Below, piece by piece: positions 52,733-60,883 of a stretch of DNA of 64,000 bases (its first letter is position 1; every line of letters starts with the position of its first letter). Both the position numbers and the translations under genes were made by a program. Origin of the DNA: an uncultured Collinsella sp. (lineage in GTDB: Bacteria; Actinomycetota; Coriobacteriia; Coriobacteriales; Coriobacteriaceae); the NCBI GenBank assembly GCA_958435945.1, contig CAUBIC010000007.1:1-64000 (forward strand), written 5' to 3'. The notes below the pieces were generated by a model that worked only from the letters and a program-made list of their open reading frames with translations, was not told the DNA's origin and ran no database searches.

Positions 52733-53290
52733 ATGGTCGATCAGGAAAAAGTTGAGACCGCCATAAAGCTGTTGCTTGAGGGCATAGGCGAGGACCCAAC
52801 TCGTGAGGGCCTGCTGGAGACGCCGGCACGCGTCGCCCGTATGTATGGCGAGATTGCCGGCGGCATGGACCAGAGCGCTGAGGAGCACCTGTCCAAAACT
52901 TTTGCCGTCGCTTCGAACGATTTAGTTATCGAGCGCGACATCACGTTTTACTCGCTGTGCGAGCACCATCTGCTGCCGTTTTATGGCAAGGCTGCGATCG
53001 GCTATATCCCTAACGGCCGCGTGGCGGGTCTGTCTAAGCTTGCTCGCACGGTTGAGGTCTATGCCCGTCGTCTGCAGCTGCAGGAGCAGCTGTGTACACA
53101 GGTTGCCGATGCCCTCATGGAATATCTTGCCCCCCAAGGGGCAATCGTGCTGATGGAAGCCGAGCATATGTGCATGACCATGCGCGGCGTGCAAAAGCCC
53201 GGTACCAAGACCGTAACGCTTGCTCGTCGCGGTGTCTTTGAGACCGATCCGTCGCTCGAGGAGCGATTCTTTAGGATGCTGGGCCGCTAA
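52733..53290 (+). CDS. folE: GTP cyclohydrolase I
   Basis: Converts GTP to dihydroneopterin triphosphate, the first step of folate synthesis. The 185-residue product has the zinc ligands in FYSLCEHHLLPF and AEHMCMTMRGVQKPG, and the GYIPNGRVAGLSKLAR motif. It heads a compact cluster with an HD phosphohydrolase and folB. Confidence 0.97.
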   Translation: MVDQEKVETAIKLLLEGIGEDPTREGLLETPARVARMYGEIAGGMDQSAEEHLSKTFAVASNDLVIERDITFYSLCEHHLLPFYGKAAIGYIPNGRVAGLSKLARTVEVYARRLQLQEQLCTQVADALMEYLAPQGAIVLMEAEHMCMTMRGVQKPGTKTVTLARRGVFETDPSLEERFFRMLGR

Positions 53291-53292
53291 CC

Positions 53293-53874
53293 ATGAGAGT
53301 CGTCAACGACTTTGCATCGAAGACCGATGAAGGAACGTCGCGTCGCGGCTTTATGGCTTCGGGCCTGACTCCCTTTGGTGCCATGCCTCGCATTGATTAC
53401 ATCTGTGCCAACGGACTGTTCCGGCGGCATCTGGGAAACATTGCGCAGTTGGAATCGGGGCGCATCTTTTGCCGCCACGGTATCGACCATCTGCTGGATG
53501 TCGCCCGTATTATGTGGATCAAGAATCTCGAGGAAGAGCTCAAATTTGACCGCGAGGTCATCTATGCCACGGCACTTCTTCACGATATCGGCAAAGATGA
53601 ACAGTATGAATCGGGTATATCCCATGATGTTGCAAGCGAACGCGTCGCCGATGCGATTCTCGGCGGCATGCCCGAAGACGTGGCGTTTGAGCCGGCAGAT
53701 GCCGCAGCCATTAAGACGGCCATTCTGGGCCATCGAAAGCTGCGCGTGAACAGCCAGCCGCTTGAGCGTCTGCTCTATGCAGCCGACAAAGCGTCGCGCG
53801 CCTGCTTTGCATGCCCTGCGCGCAATGCCTGCAACTGGAGCGATGATAAAAAGAACCTGTCGATTCGCGTGTAG
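53293..53874 (+). CDS. HD-domain phosphohydrolase in the folate cluster
   Basis: A 193-residue HD protein with CRHGIDHLLDVARI and LLHDIGKDEQYESGISHD supplying the metal-binding His, His-Asp and later His or Asp. A C-terminal cysteine patch (CFACPARNACNW) follows. It starts 2 bases after folE and precedes folB, so a role in pterin processing, such as removing phosphate from dihydroneopterin triphosphate or a derivative, is plausible. The archaeal pterin phosphodiesterase MptB is also an HD protein. That role is inference; a general nucleotide phosphohydrolase is the alternative. Confidence 0.75.
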   Translation: MRVVNDFASKTDEGTSRRGFMASGLTPFGAMPRIDYICANGLFRRHLGNIAQLESGRIFCRHGIDHLLDVARIMWIKNLEEELKFDREVIYATALLHDIGKDEQYESGISHDVASERVADAILGGMPEDVAFEPADAAAIKTAILGHRKLRVNSQPLERLLYAADKASRACFACPARNACNWSDDKKNLSIRV

Positions 53875-53917
53875 TCGGTATGCGCGGTCGGGGTTCTGAA
53901 CGAAGGAGACGATCGCG

Positions 53918-54403
53918 ATGACTAACAAAAAGCTGCCCGAGAATGCAACCAAGACCGAGGGTGCCGAGCTTGCCCGTCGTGGCAGGGGCGAGATTTCCGC
54001 CGCAACGGCGGTGCCCCATGTGAGCTATGACGACCTGCGCCATGCCGACCGCATTACTATCGATGGTCTCGAGGTCTTTGCCAACCACGGCGTGTATCCC
54101 GAGGAAAACGCCCTGGGGCAGAAGTTTGTCGTGTCCTTGGTGCTCTATGCCGACCTGCGCGCGGCGGGGGAGCACGATAACCTGGATGCCTCTATTGATT
54201 ACGGCTCGGTGTGCCACGATGTCGATGGCTATCTGCGCGAGCATACGTTTAAGCTCATCGAGGCTGCAGCCGAGGGTGTGGCCCAGATGCTGCTACGTCG
54301 TTATCCCTTGCTGCTTGGCGTGCGTGTTAAGCTCGATAAGCCTTGGGCGCCCGTCGGTCTTCCCCTGGCAAGCTGTGGCGTCGAGATCGAGCGCGTGCGC
54401 TAG
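53918..54403 (+). CDS. folB: Dihydroneopterin aldolase
   Basis: Cleaves dihydroneopterin to hydroxymethyl-dihydropterin and glycolaldehyde. The 161-residue product has an unusual N-terminal extension of about 43 residues, then the FolB fold: DRITIDGLEVFANHGVYPEENALGQKFVV, SIDYGSVC, FKLIEAAAEGVA and the C-terminal KPWAPVGLPLASCGVEI. No later ATG would give a shorter start, and GAAGGAGACGATCGCG precedes 53918. Confidence 0.93.
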   Translation: MTNKKLPENATKTEGAELARRGRGEISAATAVPHVSYDDLRHADRITIDGLEVFANHGVYPEENALGQKFVVSLVLYADLRAAGEHDNLDASIDYGSVCHDVDGYLREHTFKLIEAAAEGVAQMLLRRYPLLLGVRVKLDKPWAPVGLPLASCGVEIERVR

Positions 54404-54409
54404 CTGACG

Positions 54410-55186
54410 CTAAAGCTCGTTGGCGGGCGGTTTTTTGAGTCGCTGCGACAGAGCTCTATTGTTGGGGCAGTACGTGTCGAGCAGGGCGTGAAACCGCTGA
54501 TTGTGGCTTGGCTCGAGCAAGTGGACGAGCTCGTGGGCGACAACCATGTCGAGGCATTCGACGGGGTAGCCGGCAAGTTCTCGTGCGATGCGAATGGCGC
54601 CGGATTTGGGCGTGCACGAGCCCCAACGCGTTTTCATGCTGCGTACGGAAACGCGGGAAACGGAGACGCCCATTGCGATTTCGTACGCGTGCAAAATATC
54701 GCGCAGCGCCGATGTGACCTCGGACGTATAGAGCTGGTCGATGTGGGCTTGGAGCTCGTCGGACGTTAGACCGTCGAGGATTGCGAGCCGCTTGGCCTGT
54801 GGGCGTTCGTTCGACTTGTCGGCACCCATAAAACTTGCGAAGGTGGCCTGCTGGGGTCGCGGTGCGGGTGATACAAAGTTGTGATCGAGTGCGTCCTGTA
54901 CCGTGATGGGCTTGCCCCAAAGCGCAATGATGGACGAGGGGCTGAGCGGCTCCTGTGCCGTCGTCTGACGTTGCTCGCGCTGGGCAAGTCGGCTGATAAT
55001 CCAGGCGCTGTTGCGCTTCACAAACGCTTCGATACGCTCGCGGCTGGCGCCGAGCGGTGCGCTGGCGTGGACCTCACCGCTCGATGTGACGCGTAGGTTG
55101 AAGTTCTTGACGCGCTTTTTGGTAACGACGACGGGGATGGGCATCCCATCCGGTCGGGGTAGGAAAATCGTAAACTGCTGCGTCAA
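54410..55186 (-). CDS. DUF45/YgjP-like (SprT-type) zinc metalloprotease
   Basis: A protein of about 258 residues, of the YgjP-like metallopeptidase group. It has the conserved KKRVKNFNLRVTSSGEVHASAPLGASRERIEAFV N-terminal region split by the family, VRSMKTRWGSCTPKSGAIRI and the zinc motif VVAHELVHLLEPSHNQRFHALL. A TTG start at 55186 is favoured because CTGAAGGACCGC lies just upstream. Other possible starts are ATG 55219 and TTG 55249, both inside or above a hairpin. The function of the family is unknown. Confidence 0.8.
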   Translation of the reverse strand: MTQQFTIFLPRPDGMPIPVVVTKKRVKNFNLRVTSSGEVHASAPLGASRERIEAFVKRNSAWIISRLAQREQRQTTAQEPLSPSSIIALWGKPITVQDALDHNFVSPAPRPQQATFASFMGADKSNERPQAKRLAILDGLTSDELQAHIDQLYTSEVTSALRDILHAYEIAMGVSVSRVSVRSMKTRWGSCTPKSGAIRIARELAGYPVECLDMVVAHELVHLLEPSHNQRFHALLDTYCPNNRALSQRLKKPPANEL

Positions 55187-55209
55187 AAGCGGTCCTTCAG
55201 ATTGGGGAC

Positions 55210-55243
55210 GGGCCGGCATTTCGACCGTTCGGTATGCCGGCCC
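55210..55243. terminator. Perfect hairpin between dipeptidase and metalloprotease genes
   Basis: GGGCCGGCAT pairs with ATGCCGGCCC. There is no T run on either side, so it may stabilise mRNA rather than terminate. Confidence 0.45.
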
Positions 55244-55260
55244 GCTCAAGGGATGTGAAA

Positions 55261-56274
55261 TTAATAACGCTCGAAGAAGGCAAGGGCGTTATCGCTGCAG
55301 AGCTTTTGCATCACGGTCTTGCCAAAGTGCTTGGAGAGCATGTTCTGGAATTCGGGCATCTTGCTGGCATCGGAAAGGAAGACAGGCACCGTGGCGCCGT
55401 CCCAGTCGCCGCCGAGCGCGATGGTGTCCTCGCCGCCCAGGTCGAGCCAATGTTCGATATGTGCCGCCAGCTGGTCGAAGGTGACATCTGCGGCGGTCTT
55501 GTCGGTTGCGTCGTTGGAAAGGAACTCGCTGCAGTAGTTGAGGCCGACGATACCGCCCATGTCGCGAATGGTGCGGAACTGGTCGTCGGTGAGGTTGCGC
55601 TTGACGCCGCAAACCGCACGGGAGTTGGAGTGGCTGGCGACGAAGGGGCGCGTGGCGTGGGCGACAACCTCGTCAAAGCACTCATCGTTGAGGTGGGAGA
55701 CGTCGAGTATCATGCCGGCGTGCTCCATCTGCGTAAGTGCCTCGATGCCGGCGGCGGTGAGGCCGGCGTGGGTGTCGTGGCCGCTCGCGAGCGGTCCCTG
55801 CGCGTTCCAGCTGAGTGACGACATAAGCACGCCCAAGCTCTTGAGCACCTCGATCAGCGCGGGGTCCTCGGCAAAGAACGTGGCGTTTTCGATGGTGTGG
55901 ATGCAGGCGACCTTGCCGTCTTTGAGCGCAGGGCGAATATCAGCGGCGCTGCGCACGTTGACCATGCGGTCGTGGTTGAGCATTGCCTGGCCGCTCATAT
56001 GCGCCATGATCTGCGCCTGGAAGCGCGCGGCGTGGGCGGTGGGAATCTCGTCGGGGACAAACGTAGCGAAGCACTGCGCCCACGGCGTGTTGCCGATCTT
56101 TGCGAGCGAGATGGCGCAGGCGTTGCCCTCGATAAGGTCGAAATCCTGCGGATGCGTTTCGTCGCCGGGGAAATAACCGTCGGTGCCGGCGGTAAAGCGC
56201 AGGTCAAGATCGAGTGTGGCCCAGCCGATACGGTCGGCGGTGTCGCAGTGTAGGTCAAATACGGGATATGCCAT
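55261..56274 (-). CDS. Membrane-dipeptidase family (M19) dipeptidase
   Basis: A 337-residue zinc dipeptidase. Metal and substrate residues are in FDLHCDTADRIG, IHTIENATFF, LDVSHLND, ASHSNSRAV and GGDWDGA. No signal peptide is present, so it should act in the cytoplasm on dipeptides, possibly those brought in by Opp. ATG 56274 follows CGGAGGAACC. Confidence 0.9.
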   Translation of the reverse strand: MAYPVFDLHCDTADRIGWATLDLDLRFTAGTDGYFPGDETHPQDFDLIEGNACAISLAKIGNTPWAQCFATFVPDEIPTAHAARFQAQIMAHMSGQAMLNHDRMVNVRSAADIRPALKDGKVACIHTIENATFFAEDPALIEVLKSLGVLMSSLSWNAQGPLASGHDTHAGLTAAGIEALTQMEHAGMILDVSHLNDECFDEVVAHATRPFVASHSNSRAVCGVKRNLTDDQFRTIRDMGGIVGLNYCSEFLSNDATDKTAADVTFDQLAAHIEHWLDLGGEDTIALGGDWDGATVPVFLSDASKMPEFQNMLSKHFGKTVMQKLCSDNALAFFERY

Positions 56275-56394
56275 GGTTCCTCCGGTTGCAGCGTTTCTTT
56301 GCAAACTGTCAATGAATTGTATGACTAGGGTATAGTTAGCGCCATATGTTCACGGCGGCCCGCGTTGTGCGCCGCCCTTATCACGGAGGTTACC

Positions 56395-56823
56395 ATGTCC
56401 AACCAGGGCAAGAAGGTCAAGACCCATTATCGTGGCACGCTCGATGACGGCACGCAGTTCGATAGCTCCTACGATCGCGGTGAGCCGCTGGAGTTCACCT
56501 GCGGTGCCGGTCAGATGATCAAGGGCTTCGACGCCGCCGTTATCGATATGCAGGTGGGCGAGAAGAAGTCCGTGCACATTCCTGCTGCCGATGCCTACGG
56601 CGAGCACAACCCCGAGATGGTCCTGACCTTCCCGGCCGAGCAGGTTCCCAACATCGAGCAGATCGAGAAGGGCATGAAGCTCTTCCTGTCCACGCCGAGC
56701 GGCATGCCTGTCCCTGCTGTTGTCATCGACGTGACGTCCGAGGCCGTGACGCTCGACGCCAACCACGAGCTTGCCGGCAAGGATCTCAACTTTGATATCG
56801 AGCTCGTTGAGGTCGAGGACTAG
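56395..56823 (+). CDS. SlyD-like FKBP peptidyl-prolyl isomerase
   Basis: A 142-residue FKBP of the SlyD type: KVKTHYRGTLDDGTQFDSSYDRGEPLEF, the FKBP motif GQMIKGFDAAVIDMQVGEKKSV and an inserted IF domain (YGEHNPEMVLTFPAEQVPNIEQIEKGM). The His-rich metal-binding tail of E. coli SlyD is missing. It is coupled to a UreE-like gene. ATG 56395 follows CACGGAGGTTACC. Confidence 0.92.
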   Translation: MSNQGKKVKTHYRGTLDDGTQFDSSYDRGEPLEFTCGAGQMIKGFDAAVIDMQVGEKKSVHIPAADAYGEHNPEMVLTFPAEQVPNIEQIEKGMKLFLSTPSGMPVPAVVIDVTSEAVTLDANHELAGKDLNFDIELVEVED

Positions 56824-56826
56824 TTG

Positions 56827-57405
56827 ATGTCCGTGGACCTGGTAGCTACGGAGCGCTTGGGAAATCTCAACGACCCGTCCTATGAACTCCTGCTTCGTCG
56901 GGAGCTGGGTGGCGTCTTTGAGGTTGACGAGCTGCTACTCGATTGGGACCAGGCTGATGCGCGCCTGTTTGTGGGCGTGACGGAGCTGGGGCGCACGGTG
57001 AATGCCCGGCTGGATGCCACTGATGGCGAGCGTCTTGCCGACGGTGACGTGCTCGCTGTCGACCGCACGGGCACGGTGCCCGTAGCGGTTGTCGTACGCC
57101 TGCGCAGTGCCGAGGTTTATTTGGTCGAAGTCGACCGCATGGATCCGATTGCGCTCGCGCATGCGTGCTGGGAGATCGGCAACATGCATGCGCCGCTCTT
57201 CCGGGGCGACTCGGACGACCATACCGTGCGCATGTATACGCCGGTGCAGCCTGTTTTGGGCCGCATGCTCCGGGGTGTCGAGGGTGTTCGGCTCACGGTG
57301 GTTACCCGTGAACTCGATGCGGACCGGCGCTTTGCGTCGAGTGCGGCGGAGGTCGTCGTGAGCATGGCTTCAGACTTTACGATCGTAAAAAAGACGCGCG
57401 GCTAA
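56827..57405 (+). CDS. UreE-like metallochaperone domain protein
   Basis: A 192-residue protein resembling UreE in its C-terminal half: ALAHACWEIGNMHAPLF corresponds to the UreE AYHLGNRHxPL nickel-site helix, followed by VLGRMLRGVEGVRLTVV. The N-terminal half (GRTVNARLDATDGERLADGDVLAVDRTGTVPVAVVV) matches the UreE peptide-binding domain. There is no urease gene in the window and no His-rich tail. It begins 3 bases after the SlyD-like gene; SlyD is itself a nickel-handling chaperone in E. coli, so the pair may serve another nickel enzyme such as a hydrogenase. That is inference. Confidence 0.72.
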   Translation: MSVDLVATERLGNLNDPSYELLLRRELGGVFEVDELLLDWDQADARLFVGVTELGRTVNARLDATDGERLADGDVLAVDRTGTVPVAVVVRLRSAEVYLVEVDRMDPIALAHACWEIGNMHAPLFRGDSDDHTVRMYTPVQPVLGRMLRGVEGVRLTVVTRELDADRRFASSAAEVVVSMASDFTIVKKTRG

Positions 57406-57487
57406 GCGCGCGTATGCGCAAGACGGGCTTTGAGGGATTGCCATTCAAGGTCCGTCTTGCTGTTGATAGGAGGCTTTGGGGAAGCGT

Positions 57488-58285
57488 ATGGGTCTTGAGG
57501 GAATCAAGCTGATTGCATGCGATTTGGATGGCACGTTGCTGCATCCGGGGGAGCGCGAGCCGCGCCCTGAGGCCTTTGAGCTTATCGATGAGCTGCATCG
57601 TCGCGGTATCGTGTTTATGCCGGCGAGTGGTCGTCAATATGCGAGCTTGCGCTACCTGTTTACCCCGGTGGCCGATGAGCTCGCCTATGTATGCGAAAAC
57701 GGAGCTCTGGTCATGAGCGAGGGGCGTGCCGTTGTCAAGCGTTCCATGGAGCGTGGCCTTGCTATGGATATCGCGAATGCCGTGGTTGCGTATCCCCATG
57801 CCGACGTGACCCTTTCGTGTGAGGGGCACCTCTACACCATAAGCGGTAACGATGCATTCATCGACCATTTGCGTTACGAGGTCCACTGCGATGTGACGGT
57901 GGTCGACCGTCCCGAGGACATTGACGAGGATGTCATTAAGATTGCGTTTCAAACGCCCGAGACAGAGCAGCCGGCGGCGTTGGAGTACTTTGCGCGTCGC
58001 TTTAGCGACCGGGTCGATGTGATGACGTCGGGAACCGAATGGACCGACTTTATCGGCTTTGATTCAGGCAAGGGGTCCGCGCTTGCCGATTATGGTCGCG
58101 CACTGGGGATCTCACCTAACGAAATGATGGCGTTTGGCGATAACGAAAACGATCGCGACATGCTCAACGTGGTGGGCCATCCCTATCTGATGGAGAGCTG
58201 CAATCCCAGCATGCGCGGTGTCAATGACCGTGTCCGCTACGTGCGCACGGTCGAAGAAGAGCTGCGTCGTCTACTTGCTGAGTAG
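57488..58285 (+). CDS. Cof-type HAD sugar-phosphatase-like hydrolase
   Basis: A 265-residue HAD hydrolase of the Cof/type IIB group: ACDLDGTLLHPGE (nucleophile Asp), MPASGRQYASLR, motif III Lys in FDSGKGSALADY and motif IV FGDNENDRDML, with an alpha/beta cap between. Natural substrates are usually sugar phosphates or flavin-related compounds; none can be chosen here. ATG 57488 lies after TAGGAGG and GGGGAAG. Confidence 0.85.
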   Translation: MGLEGIKLIACDLDGTLLHPGEREPRPEAFELIDELHRRGIVFMPASGRQYASLRYLFTPVADELAYVCENGALVMSEGRAVVKRSMERGLAMDIANAVVAYPHADVTLSCEGHLYTISGNDAFIDHLRYEVHCDVTVVDRPEDIDEDVIKIAFQTPETEQPAALEYFARRFSDRVDVMTSGTEWTDFIGFDSGKGSALADYGRALGISPNEMMAFGDNENDRDMLNVVGHPYLMESCNPSMRGVNDRVRYVRTVEEELRRLLAE

Positions 58286-58299
58286 GCATGTCCCAAAAT

Positions 58300-58680
58300 C
58301 TACCTACAGTTGGGGCAGAGACCCTCGAAGATGGTGTAGTGCGAGGTGACGTTCCAGCCGATTTGCTCGGACGCCTTGGCGTCGAGCTGGGCATCGAAGG
58401 GGAGCGGTACGTCGATGACGCGGCTGCACGAGGTACAGATGATATGCGCATGCGGCTCGATCGTGCGATCGAAGCGGCTGCCGCCCGGCGTCTTGATGGA
58501 GAGGATCTCGCCGGCGTCGGCCAAGAGATTGAGATTGCGGTAGACCGTACCGCGGCTGATTTTGTCATCCTGCGCGCGCACGGCGTTGTAGATCTCATCG
58601 GCGGTGGGGTGGTTATAGCTTTGGCGCACGGCGTCAAGAACCAGCTTCCGCTGCTTGGTGTTTCTTCTTTGCACCGCCAT
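58300..58680 (-). CDS. Fur-family metalloregulator (PerR/Fur type)
   Basis: A 126-residue Fur protein. A winged-helix domain (TKQRKLVLDAVRQSYNHPTADEIYNAV, SRGTVYRNLNLLADAGEI) precedes a dimerisation domain with ICTSC and CPNC, two CxxC pairs that would form the structural zinc site, and HAHIIC metal ligands. Short spacing and lack of extra His do not settle iron versus peroxide sensing. Confidence 0.9.
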   Translation of the reverse strand: MAVQRRNTKQRKLVLDAVRQSYNHPTADEIYNAVRAQDDKISRGTVYRNLNLLADAGEILSIKTPGGSRFDRTIEPHAHIICTSCSRVIDVPLPFDAQLDAKASEQIGWNVTSHYTIFEGLCPNCR

Positions 58681-58741
58681 GCGCCTCGCCTCTTTTCTAT
58701 CAACGGTCGTAGGTAAATGATACCGTATTTAGCACACAATA

Positions 58742-59152
58742 CTAATAACGAGGACTGAAACCGTCTTCATTGGTAAGTGGGGCTCGGGCCTGGGCGTCTA
58801 CGAGGCGAAAGCGCGTTCCCATGCGCTCGTAGGAGGCATGAAGTGCCTCGAGATGAGATAGGATATTTGCCGGAGCTCCCTGTATCTCCATCTCGACTGA
58901 GCCGTCTTCCATGTTACGCACCCAGCCGGTGAGTGCGCGTGCCTGTGCGAGGTTGGTGTTGGTAAAGCGAAAACCAACGCCTTGGACTTGCCCCGTCCAG
59001 TGCAGGAAGTAGCGCAGGGGAGTGTCTTGAGTGGCCTCGTCGCTTGCGAGCACAGTAAGCCTGCGGCGCAGCTCGAGCTCGATGTTTGATGGTTTTTGAG
59101 GCTCTCGACTGCCGCCGGTGACGCTGGAGAAGAACGTATCGAAGAGGCCCAT
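58742..59152 (-). CDS. Acylphosphatase-domain protein
   Basis: A 136-residue protein. After a 45-residue N-terminal extension comes an acylphosphatase domain with GQVQGVGFRFTNTNLA (phosphate-binding Arg) and GWVRNMEDGSVEMEIQG (catalytic Asn). It hydrolyses carboxyl-phosphate bonds in vitro; the physiological role is unclear. It ends the minus-strand pair with the Gfo/Idh gene, whose stop lies 2 bases upstream. Confidence 0.85.
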   Translation of the reverse strand: MGLFDTFFSSVTGGSREPQKPSNIELELRRRLTVLASDEATQDTPLRYFLHWTGQVQGVGFRFTNTNLAQARALTGWVRNMEDGSVEMEIQGAPANILSHLEALHASYERMGTRFRLVDAQARAPLTNEDGFSPRY

Positions 59153-59154
59153 CG

Positions 59155-60261
59155 CTATGCCTGCTTGACTGAATCGGCGGGGAAGGTAATGCCGGCCTGC
59201 TGACGCACGGCATCCATGATGCGCAGCGAGACGAGCGTGACATCGCGGTAGTGGCCGAGCTCATGGCGTCCCGCCGGGGTCTCCCAAATCTCTTCCTTAA
59301 CGTTATCGATGCCGCCGATGGCGGTGATAAAGTCTGTGAGTTCGTATTCCATGGTGTTGCTCGATTTGGGCAGGTCGAGCACGCGGCCGTTGTCGCCCTG
59401 TTCGCGCGGTGCCTCGGTCGCCGAGCCGCGTACGACATCGCCGCGATAGTCGATGCGGACGTTGCGGGGCGTGGACAGATGGTCGATCTGGATAGTGCCA
59501 CGCTCGCCTTCGATCTGCGAGGGCAGCAGGTCATTCGTAATTTTGGAGTGCGCGAGCTCGACGGAGATGCGGCCACCGCCGTAGCTGGCGAGGATAGAAC
59601 CGCAGCCGTCGATGGGGCCGTGCGTGAGCTGTCGCGTGGTGGGGTCGAGCAGAGTAGCCATGCTCGTAAGGCCGGAGGGCATGCCGAAAATCTCGACCAT
59701 GGGCTCGACGGTGTAGACGCCAATGTCCATGAGGGAACCCGATGCCATATTGCAGTCGAAGATATTGGTGGAGCGTCCCGCGAGAATCTCGTTGTAGCGC
59801 GAGGAATACTTGCCAAAGCGCAATGAGGCACGACGAATGGGCGCAATCTCGCCCAGGGCGTCCTCGATGGCGTGGAAAGCGGGGTCATGGAGCGGGCGCA
59901 TGGCCTCGAGGGCCACGACACCTGCTGCCTCGGCAGCGCGGAAGACTTCCAGCGCCTGCGCCTCGGTGGCGCAGAAGGGCTTCTCGACGATGACGTGCTT
60001 GCCACCGGCGATGCAGGCAAGGGCCTGCTCGTAGTGAAGTGCGTTGGGGCTGCCGATATAGACGGCGTCGACGTCGGCAGCGGACGCAAGCTCGTCAAGT
60101 GCGGTGAAGTTACGCTCGCCGCCGTGCTTAGCGGTGAAGGCGGTGCCGCGATCTGCGTCGCGCGAGAGCGTGCCCACAAACGCGGCTTGGTCGTTGGCGT
60201 TGACGACCTGGATAAAGTCGTCGGTAATCATGGATGTGCCGATGGTCGCTATACGCAGCAT
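59155..60261 (-). CDS. Gfo/Idh/MocA family oxidoreductase
   Basis: A 368-residue NAD(P)-dependent dehydrogenase. The N-terminal Rossmann fold (LRIATIGTSMITDDFIQVV) is followed by AVYIGSPNALHYEQALACIAGGKHVIVEKPFC with the catalytic Lys of EKP, and MDIGVYTVEPMVEIFG in the substrate domain. Substrate unknown, probably a sugar derivative. ATG 60261 follows GAGGGGGATAC; the longer upstream frame overlaps rnhA and is not supported. Confidence 0.88.
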   Translation of the reverse strand: MLRIATIGTSMITDDFIQVVNANDQAAFVGTLSRDADRGTAFTAKHGGERNFTALDELASAADVDAVYIGSPNALHYEQALACIAGGKHVIVEKPFCATEAQALEVFRAAEAAGVVALEAMRPLHDPAFHAIEDALGEIAPIRRASLRFGKYSSRYNEILAGRSTNIFDCNMASGSLMDIGVYTVEPMVEIFGMPSGLTSMATLLDPTTRQLTHGPIDGCGSILASYGGGRISVELAHSKITNDLLPSQIEGERGTIQIDHLSTPRNVRIDYRGDVVRGSATEAPREQGDNGRVLDLPKSSNTMEYELTDFITAIGGIDNVKEEIWETPAGRHELGHYRDVTLVSLRIMDAVRQQAGITFPADSVKQA

Positions 60262-60334
60262 GTATCCCCCTCGTGCCGTTCGGTTTACAGGATGAGTGTA
60301 GCGCGGGAGGACACAAAAGCGTGCGAAAACGCCG

Positions 60335-60820
60335 TTACAGGTCGCTCTCGTTAAAGCCGGTGTCGATATCGAGGTTGCTGCCGTCGGCCGCCGTGGTGGC
60401 AAGCTCGTCGCAGCGCTCGTTGAGCTCATGGCCGGCGTGACCCTTAACCCAGATGAACTCCACCTTATGCTTGCTCTTTGCGGCAAGCAGACGCTCCCAC
60501 AGGTCGCGGTTCTTGACAGGCTGCTTGTTGGCGGTCTTCCAGCCGCGTTTTTTCCATCCGTCAATCCAGTGCTTGTTGAAGGCGTTGACGACGTACTGCG
60601 AATCGGAATGGACTTCGACGTCGCAGGGGCGGTTGAGCGCCTCGAGTGCCACGATGACCGCCATGAGCTCCATGCGGTTGTTGGTGGTCTTGGCGTAGCC
60701 GCGCGAAAGCTCAGAGGTGAAGGTCTTGCCGGCGGGGTTGGTGTATTTGAGCACGGCGCCGTAGCCGCCACGTCCCGGATTTGATCGGGCCGAGCCGTCG
60801 GTATAGATGATGACCTTCAC
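60335..60820 (-). CDS. rnhA: Ribonuclease HI
   Basis: Cleaves RNA in RNA-DNA hybrids. The 161-residue product has the four acidic residues in order: YTDGSARSNPG, NNRMELMAVI, VHSDSQYVVNAF and NERCDELA, with VKGHAGHELNE. Start is GTG 60820 after GAAAGGAACCAT; a longer frame with an ATG at 60871 has no ribosome site. Confidence 0.95.
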   Translation of the reverse strand: MKVIIYTDGSARSNPGRGGYGAVLKYTNPAGKTFTSELSRGYAKTTNNRMELMAVIVALEALNRPCDVEVHSDSQYVVNAFNKHWIDGWKKRGWKTANKQPVKNRDLWERLLAAKSKHKVEFIWVKGHAGHELNERCDELATTAADGSNLDIDTGFNESDL

Positions 60821-60883
60821 ATGGTTCCTTTCGTTGGGTACGTTTCGCGTGAGTGACCATTGTAGCGCCATGCCCGCCGGGGG

